Part shown: in pieces, positions 43,329-52,842 of the stretch
Position numbering within the stretch: position 1 is the first letter of the stretch
How the letters are laid out: each line of letters starts with the position of its first letter
Source of the DNA: Prosthecobacter sp.
Lineage (GTDB): Bacteria > Verrucomicrobiota > Verrucomicrobiia > Verrucomicrobiales > Verrucomicrobiaceae
Assembly (NCBI RefSeq): GCF_014879935.1
Contig: NZ_JACSRD010000113.1
Span: 1-63,403, forward strand
Direction of reading: 5' to 3'
Length of the DNA stretch: 63,403 nt
The notes under the pieces: model-generated
Told to the model about the DNA's origin: nothing
Database searches by the model: none
The model's input: the letters and a program-made list of their open reading frames with translations, nothing else
Translations under genes and position numbers: made by a program

Positions 43329-44552
43329 CTACTTCCACCAACCAGGGCCGGTGGGTTCAGGGATCCGAGAATGCCTCGGCTGATCGCTCTTCTTGTCACT
43401 GTTGTTTTTGGTGAAGACCCCATTAATAGCGCACTTGATCTCAAAGGCTTTCCCTTTGATCGTGTCGATCTGGTTGTCGGCAATGAAGGTTTCAACCGGA
43501 GGCAGCGTGGCCTTCTTGTCACCGCTCATGCCGATGAGGATGTTGTGCTCGCAGTTGCTGAAGCTGTTCCCTCTGATCTCCGCGTGTTTGACCTGGAAGT
43601 AGCCGTTCGCAGGCGAATCCGGGATGCCGAGCATGATGCATAGCGCGCTGCGTTCATCGTCGCCGGTGAGGTTCTCAAAGTGGTTGCCGGTGACAATGTG
43701 ATATTCGCCAATGACACGCACGCCCCCGGTGCCTTTGGCACCCTGTCCATCAAAGACGTTTCCTTCGACGATGCACTTGTTCCCATGCCTTAGCGTCAGC
43801 GTGCCGGAAACGCCTTTGAAGGTGTTATGGCGATAAACATTGCCGCAGGACTTGTTGGAAATGCACTCGGCTTCGCCATCGCACTTCTCAAAGAGGTTCT
43901 GCTCCACCACGCACGCGGCGGTCAGCATGGACGTCTTGCTGTCGCCGAGGCGGATCGTCTCGCCGCCGTTCTTGCCGAGTTTCTGGCGCGGGCCGAAGTG
44001 ATTGTGGTCGATCTGATGCCTCCCCTGATCCTTCGCCTCGTTGGACAGCCACACGACCATCGTCGTGCCCTCGGACGTCTTCCCGGCGATATAACAGTGA
44101 TCAACGCGGTTCCGTGCGCCGTAGATCGACACAAACCGCGCCGACTTCCCCGGTGCCGCCTGCAACTCGTTTGTCACCGAGCAGTTCGTCACGCGGCAGT
44201 CACGAGCGAGTTCGTCGGAATCAATGCGCAGTTCGATCGCCTCCTCACCCGTCGGATTCTGAAACCACAGCCCGTCCACCACGACGTGTTCACCCGCCAC
44301 GGAGATGCGCGAATCGCCCGTCAGCACCACCTTCCCCGGCGTCTGCGCCTTGATCGACACCGGCTTCTCCGCCGTGCCGCTGGCATGAATCTTCAACCGT
44401 GCATCCGCCCAGGTGCCATCTTGAAGAATGATCGTGTCACCCGCAGCGACGGATTTGGCGGCCTCCGCGAACGCAGCGGCGTCTACGACGGGGATTTGAG
44501 CGGCTGAGGCAGCAACGACAAAAGCTAAAGGTAAAAGCACGAATCGATTCAC
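43329..44552 (-). CDS. Polysaccharide lyase family 6 (alginate lyase/chondroitinase B-like)
   Basis: The 407-residue secreted protein has a signal peptide (MNRFVLLPLAFVVAASAAQI) and a right-handed beta-helix. The catalytic Lys234 (ISNKSCGN) and Arg255 (LTLRHGNK) are 21 residues apart, the same distance as Lys250 and Arg271 of chondroitinase B. Calcium-site acidic residues occur before the lysine (DGEAEC: Glu227, Glu229) and in KNGGETIRLGDS (Asn195, Glu198). PL6 enzymes cut alginate or dermatan/chondroitin by beta-elimination. The products, unsaturated uronates, would enter keto-deoxy acid routes. No sugar transporter or regulator is adjacent. Confidence 0.9.
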   Translation of the reverse strand: MNRFVLLPLAFVVAASAAQIPVVDAAAFAEAAKSVAAGDTIILQDGTWADARLKIHASGTAEKPVSIKAQTPGKVVLTGDSRISVAGEHVVVDGLWFQNPTGEEAIELRIDSDELARDCRVTNCSVTNELQAAPGKSARFVSIYGARNRVDHCYIAGKTSEGTTMVVWLSNEAKDQGRHQIDHNHFGPRQKLGKNGGETIRLGDSKTSMLTAACVVEQNLFEKCDGEAECISNKSCGNVYRHNTFKGVSGTLTLRHGNKCIVEGNVFDGQGAKGTGGVRVIGEYHIVTGNHFENLTGDDERSALCIMLGIPDSPANGYFQVKHAEIRGNSFSNCEHNILIGMSGDKKATLPPVETFIADNQIDTIKGKAFEIKCAINGVFTKNNSDKKSDQPRHSRIPEPTGPGWWK

Positions 44553-44603
44553 CCAGCTATGAGAGAGCTATTGGACCTTTTGGCAAGCGAGCTATGCTGA
44601 CGA

Positions 44604-44966
44604 ATGCTTCGTCGTTTCTCTAGCAGCCGCGTCACATGGTTCCTACTTGGGGTCGCAGCCTTACCTCTGGCAGGCTTTGTTTTTTCTCTGTTTAAGCCAA
44701 CAGCCAAAACCGCCATGGGCTTCGTGGGTTTTTATGAGGAAAATCTATCCCTTTACACCTTTGTCGGCGACAACTCATACTCGCTAAAGTTTCCGGGCGA
44801 TCGTGAGGTGTTTCACAAGTTTGCTGAGCGACTCGGTCTTGGTGAACACAAGGTTTCAGAAAACGAGTACTACGAAGAGAACTTGAAGGAACGATGGTCT
44901 CGCAAAGTCACTTTTAAAGAGGGAGACAAGCTTCGCAGTATTCAGTTTTTCTCGGAAAGCCACTGA
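44604..44966 (+). CDS. Hypothetical protein with one N-terminal membrane segment
   Basis: The 120-residue protein has a basic start (MLRRFSSSRV), one membrane segment (WFLLGVAALPLAGFVFSLF) and a charged soluble part with LKFPGDREVFHKFAERLGLG and KVTFKEGDKLRSIQFF. No family was recognised. Codon use is visibly poorer in G+C than neighbours, suggesting acquisition. It is divergent from the PL6 gene and convergent with the dehydratase gene. Confidence 0.6.
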   Translation: MLRRFSSSRVTWFLLGVAALPLAGFVFSLFKPTAKTAMGFVGFYEENLSLYTFVGDNSYSLKFPGDREVFHKFAERLGLGEHKVSENEYYEENLKERWSRKVTFKEGDKLRSIQFFSESH

Positions 44967-44987
44967 CTGCGTGTCCGTCATGTCCCC

Positions 44988-46637
44988 TCACAGCGACACA
45001 CCCCGCTTCCACGGCAGGAAGTCGTCCTGACCCAGCGCGACGGCCTTGGGCGTGTAGTCGCCGCTGGCGGTGGCGATGACGAGTTCGAGCATCTCCTCGC
45101 CCATCTGCTCGACGGTCTTTTCGCCGGTGATGATGGGGCCGGTGTCGAAGTCGATGATGTCGGGCATGCGCTGAGCGAGCGTGCTGTTGGTGGCGATTTT
45201 GAGCGTAGGACAGACGGGGTTGCCGGTGGGCGTGCCGAGGCCGGTGGTGAAGAGCATCATGTTGCAGCCGCCACCGGCGAGCGCGGTGGTGCTTTCGACG
45301 TCGTTGCCGGGTGTGCAGTAGAGCGTGAGGCCGCCGTGCTGGCGGATCGGCTCGGCGTAGTCGAGGACATCGACGACGGGCGCGGTGCCGCCTTTCTTCG
45401 CCGCACCGGCGGACTTGATGCCGTCGGTGATGAGGCCGTCGCGGATGTTGCCGGGGCTGGGATTGGCATCAAAGCCGGAACCGCAGGCCTGCGCGGCACC
45501 TTCATACGCACGCATGAGGTGGACGAATTTATCGGCCAGGTCGGCGCTCACGCAGCGATCGCACAGGCTCTGCTCCACGCCACAGAGCTCAGGGAACTCG
45601 CTCAACACCGGCGCACCACCGAGCGCGGCGAGGAGATCGGCGGTGTGGCCAATGGCGGGATTGGCGGAGATGCCGGAGAAGCCGTCGCTGCCGCCACATT
45701 CGACCGCCATGATGAGATTGCTGAGCGCACATGGCTCGCGCGTCTGCTCGTTGGCCTGGGCGAGGCCGAGGAAGGTGTCGCGGATGGCGTTCGCCATCAT
45801 GTCGCGCTCGGATTTGCTCTTCTGCTGCTCGTAGATCAGCAGCGGCTTGTTCATCTGCGGATAAAACGCGGCGAGTTCCTGCTCCAGGAGGCTCACTTGC
45901 GCGTGCTGGCAGCCCAGGCTGAGCACGGTGGCACCGGCGACGTTCGAGCTGTTGATGTAACCGGCCAGCAGACGGCACAGCGCCTGCGAGTCCTGCCGCG
46001 TGCCGCCGCAGCCGAGGCCATGTTCGAGGAACTTCACGCCGTCGATGTTCTTGAAAACGCGGGTGGAAGTCGCGGATGCCTCCGCCTCCAGCATGGCGGC
46101 CTCGACCTGCGCCTTGGAGGCCCCTTCACGGTGCATCTGCACCAGACGATGGGCAAACTGCTCATACGGCGAGGTTTTGCCATAGCCGAGGCTGCGCACC
46201 AGCGCCTCGCGCATGAAGGCGAGGTTGCGGTTCTCGCAGAACACGAGCGGGATGACGATCCAGTAGTTCGCGGTGCCTGCCGGTCCGTGGCTGCGTTTGA
46301 AACCCTTGAAGGTGCGGTTTTGCCACTTCGAGACGTCCGGCGGCGTCCAGGCATAGTCGCTTTGCTTCCCGCTGAAGGCGGCCGTGGCGTGGACGACATT
46401 GTGCGTGTGAATGAGCGCACCCGCCGCGATGGGCTGCGTGGCTTTGCCAACCGTCACGCCATACATGGTGATGAGATCGCCCACGGCGAAGTCCTTCGCG
46501 GCAAACTTCTGCTTGGCGGGAATCTTGTCGCGGAGCGTCCAACGACGGCTGTTCAACGACACGTTGGCACCAGGGTCGAGGTCGCGCAGGGCGACAAGGG
46601 CGTCGTCGGCAGGATGGACTTGGAGGATGGAGGTCAT
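44988..46637 (-). CDS. Altronate/galactarate dehydratase (UxaA/GarD family)
   Basis: The 549-residue single-chain enzyme has an N-terminal SAF-like domain (residues 1-95, with HTHNVVHA) and the UxaA/GarD catalytic part: GFKRSHGPAGTANYWIVIPL, EHGLGCGGTRQDS, LSLGCQHAQVSLLEQELA, MAVECGGSDGFSGISANPAI, and FTTGLGTPTGNPVCPTLKIA. It dehydrates altronate or galactarate to a 2-keto-3-deoxy acid using a metal centre held by Cys and His. The substrate cannot be told from sequence alone; galactarate would lead to 2-oxoglutarate semialdehyde, the substrate of the aldehyde dehydrogenase at 28050. It is divergent from the ABC gene. Confidence 0.88.
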   Translation of the reverse strand: MTSILQVHPADDALVALRDLDPGANVSLNSRRWTLRDKIPAKQKFAAKDFAVGDLITMYGVTVGKATQPIAAGALIHTHNVVHATAAFSGKQSDYAWTPPDVSKWQNRTFKGFKRSHGPAGTANYWIVIPLVFCENRNLAFMREALVRSLGYGKTSPYEQFAHRLVQMHREGASKAQVEAAMLEAEASATSTRVFKNIDGVKFLEHGLGCGGTRQDSQALCRLLAGYINSSNVAGATVLSLGCQHAQVSLLEQELAAFYPQMNKPLLIYEQQKSKSERDMMANAIRDTFLGLAQANEQTREPCALSNLIMAVECGGSDGFSGISANPAIGHTADLLAALGGAPVLSEFPELCGVEQSLCDRCVSADLADKFVHLMRAYEGAAQACGSGFDANPSPGNIRDGLITDGIKSAGAAKKGGTAPVVDVLDYAEPIRQHGGLTLYCTPGNDVESTTALAGGGCNMMLFTTGLGTPTGNPVCPTLKIATNSTLAQRMPDIIDFDTGPIITGEKTVEQMGEEMLELVIATASGDYTPKAVALGQDDFLPWKRGVSL

Positions 46638-46753
46638 GGTTCGCGGTTCTAGTGGGCGGGATCGATATGTTAAACAGAGAGCGGCGGACCGCGAACGGCG
46701 AACTGAAAATTAGACCTTGGCTCCCGGCATGGGAGCAGCTTAGATCGGTCATC

Positions 46754-48511
46754 ATGCTCGAAATCAACAATCTCTCCCATGTTGTCCCCGGCAAGAACAA
46801 GGAACCGCTCCGCGTGCTGGAGCAGGTCAGTTTCATGGCGCCGGGCGGTCATGTGCTGGCCGTCATCGGGCCCTCGGGCAGCGGCAAGACGACCCTGCTG
46901 CGCATCCTGGCCGGCCTGACGGAGCCCGAGGGCGGCACCATCACCCTGCGCAGCCGGGACCTGCTGAAGCAGCCGCTTTATCCGAACCAGCTCGGCTGGG
47001 TGCCCTCCGGCGACGACAACCTGATCGAGCACCTCACCGTGCGCGAAAACCTCATCAGCGCCGCACTCCTGCGCGGGGCTGGGCGCACGCGCGACGAGCT
47101 GCTCTCCCGCGTGTCCCACGTTCTCGTCACGGTGGGCCTGGAAAACATCGCCACGGAGCGCACTTCGACCCTGGCGCTGCCGCAGCGCCGCCGCCTGAAG
47201 CTGGGGCTCGCCCTCGTGGCGGATCCCGTGATCGTCTTGTGCGATGATTTCACCGTCGGCCTCGATGTGCGCAGCGAACGCGAGTTCGAGGCGCTGCTGA
47301 AGCTCGTCGCCAGCGACCGCCCGGACCGCATCGTGGTCCATGCGACCGACTCCCTGGCCAATCTGGCCGCGTATGACACCGTCGTCGTGCTGCACGAGGG
47401 CTACGTGGCCTTCCACGGCCCCGCACGGGCCATCCCTCACTACTTCACCGTGCCGACCTACGACGAGGTCTATGCGCGTCTGGCCAAACGCCCGGCGCAA
47501 CGCTGGGGCGACTCCTGGATGAAGCATCGCGACGCCTACTACGCCGCCTTCAAGCTGGGCGGTGCCGCTGAGAGCCTCTCCGCCGCGGAGGAAGATCCCG
47601 ATGACGCGGACCGCACCATCGTGATGAAGCAGAAGTCCGAGGAGGAGGCCACGCCGAAGAAGACCGACGAAGCCGAGGTGAAGCCGATCATTCCCCTGCC
47701 CGGCCTCTTTGGTCAGGCGCAGCACCTGGTGAAGCGCCGTTGGTCGCTGCTCCGCCGCTCGCCGCGTGAGTGGATCGTGCACGCCTCCCTGCTGGCGGGT
47801 GGCCCTGCCATCGCGGCCTTGCTTCTCTGGCCAAACAAAAAGCTCATCAAGGAAGCCGCCGGCGGCGTGACCACGCCGGAGGTGCTCTGGCCCGCCAGCC
47901 ACACCGTTTCCATGATCACCCTGCTGCAGGTCCTGCTGGTCATGTTCATGGCCCTGCGCCTCGGTGCCCGCGAAATCGCCGCCCGTCGTGCGATCTATGA
48001 GCGCGAGCGCGTCGGTGGCGTTTCCCCCGCGGCCTGGCTGCTGGGCACCCTGCTCTTCATGCTGCCGATCATTCTCGTGCAGGGCGTCTGGATGGAAATG
48101 TTCCTCGACATCGTCTCCGGCGGCCTGCCTGGAGCCGGACTGGCGAAGCTGCTGCTCCCCGCCCTGTCCGGAGCCGCCTTCCTCGCCCTGTGCCTGGGCA
48201 TTTCGGCCAATTCCAGCACCTCCGAACGTGCCCACAGTGTCTCCCTCACCCTGCTCAGCATCAATGTGCTGCTCTGCGGGGCTCTGCTCGGCTTCCCGAC
48301 CGCGCTCGGCCATGTGGTGCACCCCTTCATCACCGCGCACTACGGCTGGTCCGGCATCATCGACTCCTTGCAAAAGACACCCTTCTTCGAACCGATCGAC
48401 CTGTTCGTGAAGACCTGGTTCGCCGCCCCGAATCTCGCCATGATCATGCTCGGCGTGCATTTCCTCGTCGGCGTCGTGATGGCCTACGTCGGCCTGCGCC
48501 GCCGTGCGTAG
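46754..48511 (+). CDS. ABC half-transporter with degenerate nucleotide-binding domain (ABCG-like order)
   Basis: The 585-residue protein starts at ATG 46754 (MLEINNLSHVVPGKNKEPLR). The ABC domain comes first (1-260) and the ABC-2 membrane domain last (about 340-585), the 'reverse' ABCG order. Walker A is intact, GPSGSGKTT (Lys45). The Q-loop Gln is replaced by Ser85 (GWVPSGDD), the signature LSGGQ reads LALPQ (140-144), and Walker B ends CDDFTVGLD with Asp165 in place of catalytic Glu. The D-loop and His196 (VVHATDS) remain. It may bind ATP and hydrolyse it slowly or not at all. A charged linker (SEEEATPKKTDEAEVKPIIP) joins the domains. The GcvH-like gene follows after 147 bases. Cargo is unknown. 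Confidence 0.88.
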   Translation: MLEINNLSHVVPGKNKEPLRVLEQVSFMAPGGHVLAVIGPSGSGKTTLLRILAGLTEPEGGTITLRSRDLLKQPLYPNQLGWVPSGDDNLIEHLTVRENLISAALLRGAGRTRDELLSRVSHVLVTVGLENIATERTSTLALPQRRRLKLGLALVADPVIVLCDDFTVGLDVRSEREFEALLKLVASDRPDRIVVHATDSLANLAAYDTVVVLHEGYVAFHGPARAIPHYFTVPTYDEVYARLAKRPAQRWGDSWMKHRDAYYAAFKLGGAAESLSAAEEDPDDADRTIVMKQKSEEEATPKKTDEAEVKPIIPLPGLFGQAQHLVKRRWSLLRRSPREWIVHASLLAGGPAIAALLLWPNKKLIKEAAGGVTTPEVLWPASHTVSMITLLQVLLVMFMALRLGAREIAARRAIYERERVGGVSPAAWLLGTLLFMLPIILVQGVWMEMFLDIVSGGLPGAGLAKLLLPALSGAAFLALCLGISANSSTSERAHSVSLTLLSINVLLCGALLGFPTALGHVVHPFITAHYGWSGIIDSLQKTPFFEPIDLFVKTWFAAPNLAMIMLGVHFLVGVVMAYVGLRRRA

Positions 48512-48658
48512 TGCTTTGAAGTCACGATGGCTGCGCCGTCAAAGGTCAAGGTGGGTCATGGATCGTGCGCACGAACGCTCCAGTGTGCAACTCTTGACGA
48601 GGCTTGACCGTTGACCACTCATTGACCCGTCTGCCTTCTTTCAGTTTTCGCGCCCGTC

Positions 48659-49135
48659 ATGCTCAATTTCGTCCGCTTCAAGCACGCCCGCTTCTCCGCC
48701 CGCTTCCCCGACAGCTTCCGCTACTCCCGCTCCCACTACTGGATGGCTCCCGTGGAAGGCGAGCCCGGCCTGTGGCGGGTCGGTTTCACCAAGTTCGCCA
48801 CCCGCATGCTCGGGGAGCTCGTCGATTGCGACTGGAAGATGAAGGAAGGCGACCCTGTGGCCCCCGGTGACAACATCGGCTGGGTGGAAGGCTTCAAGGC
48901 CGCGTCAGATGTCTATTGTGTGATGACCGGTACCTTCGCCGGCGGCAATCCCGGCCTCAAGGTCGATGCCTGCATCGTCCGCAGCGACCCCTACGAGCAA
49001 GGCTGGCTCTACGCCGTGCGTGGCGAGCCTGAAGCCGAATCGCTCGACGTGAACGGCTACATCGACCTGCTCAGCGGCACCATCCAGCGCATGGCCGAGG
49101 AAGGCCACGGCGAAGAAGGCGCGGCGGAGGACTAA
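48659..49135 (+). CDS. gcvH: GcvH-like lipoyl-domain protein
   Basis: The 158-residue protein has the glycine-cleavage H fold. The lead RYSRSHYWMA is like the YTxEHEW start. GFTKFATRMLGELVDCDW and EGDPVAPGDNIGWVEGFKAA follow, with Lys80 as the lipoyl-lysine, then SDPYEQGWLYAV. It is about 30 residues longer than GcvH and lacks an adjacent gcvT or gcvP. It could serve glycine cleavage encoded elsewhere, or be one of the H-like proteins used in other lipoyl transfer. It lies downstream of the ABC gene in the same direction, possibly cotranscribed. ATG 48659 gives the only plausible start. Confidence 0.82.
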   Translation: MLNFVRFKHARFSARFPDSFRYSRSHYWMAPVEGEPGLWRVGFTKFATRMLGELVDCDWKMKEGDPVAPGDNIGWVEGFKAASDVYCVMTGTFAGGNPGLKVDACIVRSDPYEQGWLYAVRGEPEAESLDVNGYIDLLSGTIQRMAEEGHGEEGAAED

Positions 49136-49754
49136 GGCTGCTTCATGCCTGCCGCCGCCCGGGCTTGGGGCGTTGGCACCCTCGACGTCACCCAAGGGGG
49201 CCCCTACCATCGTCAAAGGGACCTCCCCCATCGTCATGCTGCGGAAAACGGGGCGCTCCCCCTTCTCCCAGTTTCCAACTGCCCCACTGCTCCACCGACC
49301 TACTGTCCCTCCGCCCTTCGTCTGCTCACGCCGTGCCGGCCTGCTCAGAGAATGAGTTGGACAGTTGCCTGACCCGGGTCACGCCGGCCCAGGTCACTCC
49401 TCCGGACGGGCGCAGCAAGAGTCCCTGCCCCACCGCTTCGCCCCCACGGCACCCGCCTTGAACAACGACAACGGCCCTGTCCTCGGCTCGCAAGCCAGTC
49501 GCCCTTCGCTCCCCCCTTCTCAAAGCCTCCATGTCTCCAACTCTTCCGCATTCGCCATTTCATCCTTCGCAGTCTTGCTACGGAGAACGGGTCGTCATTC
49601 GCTTGATGGATCGATGGAGTGGTGGAATGAGGGGAGGCCAAGGGCGACGATGAGACCATGAGACTGGAGGCTCCCAGAAGCTCATCCCTCATCCCTGGGG
49701 GATCGGACCGGCTTTTCTAAGAACGCGGGTCGCTGTGGCGTTTCTTTTCCTCGC
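49136..49754. other. 619-base intergenic region, no supported gene
   Basis: Several frames are open but have random composition. Within it, 49185-49240 repeats GGG(A/G)CC(T/C)CC and CCATCGTCA motifs. At 49369-49402, GGTCAC occurs twice 15 bases apart, reminiscent of the core of the array at 2493 but without the 22-base register. It precedes the second PSD1 gene and should hold its promoter. Confidence 0.55.
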
Positions 49755-52700
49755 ATGCGCCCCCTGTTTCTGCTGTTCGTCACCCTCCCTGCCCTGGCAC
49801 CGGCGGCGGAGAAGATCGTCTTCAATCGCGACATCCGTCCCATCCTCTCCGACAAGTGCTTTCACTGCCACGGACCGGATGAAAAGGAGCGCAAAAGCGG
49901 GCTGCGGCTCGATGTGCGTGACGCGGCGCTGAAACCGGCCGAATCCGGCGCGGTCGCGATCCAACCAGGCGATCCCTCCCACAGCGAGCTGGTGGCCCGT
50001 TGCCTCACGGCGGACAAGGACGAGCTGATGCCGCCGCCGAAGCTCGGCAAGCCGCTGTCCCAACGCGAGAAGGACCTGCTGCAGCAGTGGATCACCGAAG
50101 GGGCCGAATACCAGGGCCACTGGGCCTTCCTGCCGCCGGTTCGCGCCGCCGTTCCGGCTCAGAAGCCGGATCAGCATCCCATCGATGCGTTCATCACCGC
50201 CCGGCTTGCCAAGGAAGGACTGAAAGCTTCACCGGAGGCGGATCGCGCCACGCTGATTCGCCGGCTGTCGCTGGATCTGACCGGGCTGCCGCCGACGCCA
50301 GCCGAGGTTTCAGCCTTTGAGCAGGATGCAGCCCCAAATGCCTATGAGAAGCTGGTGGACCGCCTGCTGGCCTCGAAGCACTACGGCGAGCGCATGGCGA
50401 TGCAGTGGCTGGATTTCGCCCGCTACGCCGACAGCCATGGCTTCCAGACCGACAGCAGCCGCAGCATGTGGCCCTGGCGTGACTGGGTGATCCGCGCCTT
50501 CAATGACAACAAGCCCTTCGACCAGTTCACCATCGAGCAGATCGGCGGCGATTTGATCCCGAACGCCACGCTCGATCAAAAGATCGCCACCGGCTTCAAC
50601 CGCAACCACCGCATCAATGGCGAAGGCGGCATCATCGCCGAGGAGTGGCGCATCGAAAACGTCATCGACCGCGTCGAGACCACCGGCTTCACCTGGCTGG
50701 CGCTGAGCCTGAACTGCTGCCGCTGCCACGATCACAAATACGACCCCATCACGCAGAAGGAGTTTTATCAGCTCTTCTCCTTCTTCAACAACACCACCGA
50801 CCGCGGCACCATCACCGGCGGCTCGAACCGCTCCGGCGGCAACGAGGCACCCGTGGTCACCGTGGCTGATCCCGCCGCGGCAGCGCGTCTGGCGGCGCTT
50901 CAGCAGGAGATCGATGCGGCGAAACAGCAAGCGACCGCAGCGCGCAAGGATCTCGGCAAACTCATCGCCGCATGGGAGGCGACGGCGCTCAAGAACCTGG
51001 CGCAAGGCCAGACCGCGTGGGCACCGCTGGCACCGACGCAGGTCGTTTCCAAGCTGGGCGACAAAGGGGCGAAGCTCACGCGTCAAAGCGATGGCTCCTA
51101 CCTGGCCAGCGGGCCGAATCCAGCCCAAGACACCTACCTCTTCGACGCCCCGCTGCCGAAGGGCGGCGTGACGGCCTTGCTGCTGGAATGCCTGCCCGAT
51201 GCCTCGCTGCCCAATCAGAGCCTTGGCCGTTATTCGAACGGCAACTTCGTGCTGACCGACTTCGATGTCTTCGTTCAGAAGCCCGGCGGCAAGCCGGAGA
51301 AACAGACGCTGGCCCGCGTCAGCGCGGACTACTCGCAGAAAGGCTACGAGATTGAGAAAGTGCTCAAACGTGCGCGTGGCAAAGGCTGGGCCATCGACGG
51401 GCCGACGAAACGCGATCCACGCCGAGCGATGTTTGTGCTGCAAACGCCGGTGAATGCACCGGAAGGCACGCAACTGCTGCTGCGTCTCCGCCATGAGGCC
51501 ATCGGCGGCCACAACATCGGCCGCTTCCGCATCTCCGCGTCCTCCACGCCCGCGGAGACGCTGAAGCTGGATGGCGACACGCAGCTCGCGGCCTTGAAGG
51601 CCATCCTCGAAGTGCCTGTGGAGAAGCGCACCGCGCAGCAGAAGGGCGAGATCCAGAAGTTCTTCATCGCCAACGTGGACAGCCCGCTGAAACGCGCCAA
51701 CGACGTGGTCACCGCGAAGCAGAAGGCGCTGGAAGACGCCCGGGCGCAGCTCCCCAGCGTCATGGTCATGGAGGAAATGCCGCAGCCACGCGACGCCTTC
51801 ATCTTGAACCGTGGCGAATACGACAAGCCGACCACGAAGGTCGGCATGGGCCTGCCCGCGGTGCTTCCACCGCTGCCGAAAGGGGCGCCCATGAACCGCC
51901 TCGGTCTCGCCAAGTGGCTGGTCGATCCGGCCAATCCGCTCACGGCCCGGGTGTGGGTGAACCGCGCGTGGGAGAAGTCCTTCGGCTACGGCTTGTGCAA
52001 GACGACGGAGAACCTCGGCTCGCAGGCCGACTATCCGGTGCATCCCGAGTTGCTCGACTGGCTGGCCACCGAGTTCGTGCGCACGGGCTGGGACATGAAG
52101 GCGATGCAGAAGCTCCTGGTGACGAGCCATGCCTACCGGCAGCAGAGCAAGGTCACGCCCGAGTTGCTCGCCAAAGATCCCGACAACCGCCTGCTCGCAC
52201 GCGGGCCGCGTTTCCGCCTCGCGGGCGAACTCGTGCGTGACCAGGCGCTGGCGTTGAGCGGTTTGCTGGTGCCGAAGATCGGCGGCGACAGCGTGAAGCC
52301 CTACATGCCCGAAGGCGTGTGGGATGAAACGAGCAAGTACGGCAATCTGCGCGGCTACAAGGCCGACACGGGCGAGGGACTCTATCGCCGCACGATGTAC
52401 ACCATCTGGAAGCGCACCGCCGCACCGCCGACGATGCTGCTGTTTGACTCCCCTTCCCGCGAACTCTGCACCGTGAAGCGTTCCCGTACCAACACGCCGC
52501 TGCAGGCGCTCGCGCTGCTCAATGAGGTGACCTTTGTCGAAGCCGCACGGGCCCTGGCGCAGCGTGTGATCCAGGAAGGCGGCGACACGCCTGAAGCGCG
52601 GCTCGATTTCGCCTACCGCCTGGTGACCTCACGCGCTGCGGATGCCGACACGAAGCGTCTGCTGCTCGCCGGTTTGAAACAACGCCTCGCTGAATTCCAG

Positions 52701-52841
52701 GCGAACCCCGAATCGGCCGCCCAGCTCATCGCCACCGGCGCCTCGAAGCCCGATGCCTCGATCCCCGCGCCTGAACTCGCCGCCTACACCACGACGGCGA
52801 GCATCCTGCTCAATCTCGACCGCACCATCACCCGCGACTGA
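49755..52841 (+). CDS. PSCyt1-DUF1549-DUF1553 cytochrome protein, paired with DUF1501
   Basis: The 1028-residue exported protein begins [20 protein letters not shown] (signal). A PSCyt1 haem motif follows, Cys35-x2-Cys38-His39 in SDKCFHCHG, with FNRDIRPIL before it. DUF1549 is marked by [33 protein letters not shown] and [21 protein letters not shown] central insert of about 300 residues ([14 protein letters not shown] ... lectin-like [15 protein letters not shown]) leads to DUF1553 ([58 protein letters not shown]). Only one base separates it from the DUF1501 gene, the standard operon. It likely works with that protein in the periplasm; the reaction is unknown. Confidence 0.92.
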   Translation: MRPLFLLFVTLPALAPAAEKIVFNRDIRPILSDKCFHCHGPDEKERKSGLRLDVRDAALKPAESGAVAIQPGDPSHSELVARCLTADKDELMPPPKLGKPLSQREKDLLQQWITEGAEYQGHWAFLPPVRAAVPAQKPDQHPIDAFITARLAKEGLKASPEADRATLIRRLSLDLTGLPPTPAEVSAFEQDAAPNAYEKLVDRLLASKHYGERMAMQWLDFARYADSHGFQTDSSRSMWPWRDWVIRAFNDNKPFDQFTIEQIGGDLIPNATLDQKIATGFNRNHRINGEGGIIAEEWRIENVIDRVETTGFTWLALSLNCCRCHDHKYDPITQKEFYQLFSFFNNTTDRGTITGGSNRSGGNEAPVVTVADPAAAARLAALQQEIDAAKQQATAARKDLGKLIAAWEATALKNLAQGQTAWAPLAPTQVVSKLGDKGAKLTRQSDGSYLASGPNPAQDTYLFDAPLPKGGVTALLLECLPDASLPNQSLGRYSNGNFVLTDFDVFVQKPGGKPEKQTLARVSADYSQKGYEIEKVLKRARGKGWAIDGPTKRDPRRAMFVLQTPVNAPEGTQLLLRLRHEAIGGHNIGRFRISASSTPAETLKLDGDTQLAALKAILEVPVEKRTAQQKGEIQKFFIANVDSPLKRANDVVTAKQKALEDARAQLPSVMVMEEMPQPRDAFILNRGEYDKPTTKVGMGLPAVLPPLPKGAPMNRLGLAKWLVDPANPLTARVWVNRAWEKSFGYGLCKTTENLGSQADYPVHPELLDWLATEFVRTGWDMKAMQKLLVTSHAYRQQSKVTPELLAKDPDNRLLARGPRFRLAGELVRDQALALSGLLVPKIGGDSVKPYMPEGVWDETSKYGNLRGYKADTGEGLYRRTMYTIWKRTAAPPTMLLFDSPSRELCTVKRSRTNTPLQALALLNEVTFVEAARALAQRVIQEGGDTPEARLDFAYRLVTSRAADADTKRLLLAGLKQRLAEFQANPESAAQLIATGASKPDASIPAPELAAYTTTASILLNLDRTITRD

Positions 52842-52842
52842 C

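Noticed and set aside
46670..48460. Minus-strand frame of 596 codons
   Set aside because: Shadow of the ABC transporter gene.
49369..49402. Second copy of the 22-bp array
   Set aside because: Only two GGTCAC cores, spaced 15 bases, not 22; likely chance or a distant remnant.
50310..52130. Minus-strand frame of 606 codons
   Set aside because: Shadow of the second PSD1 gene.
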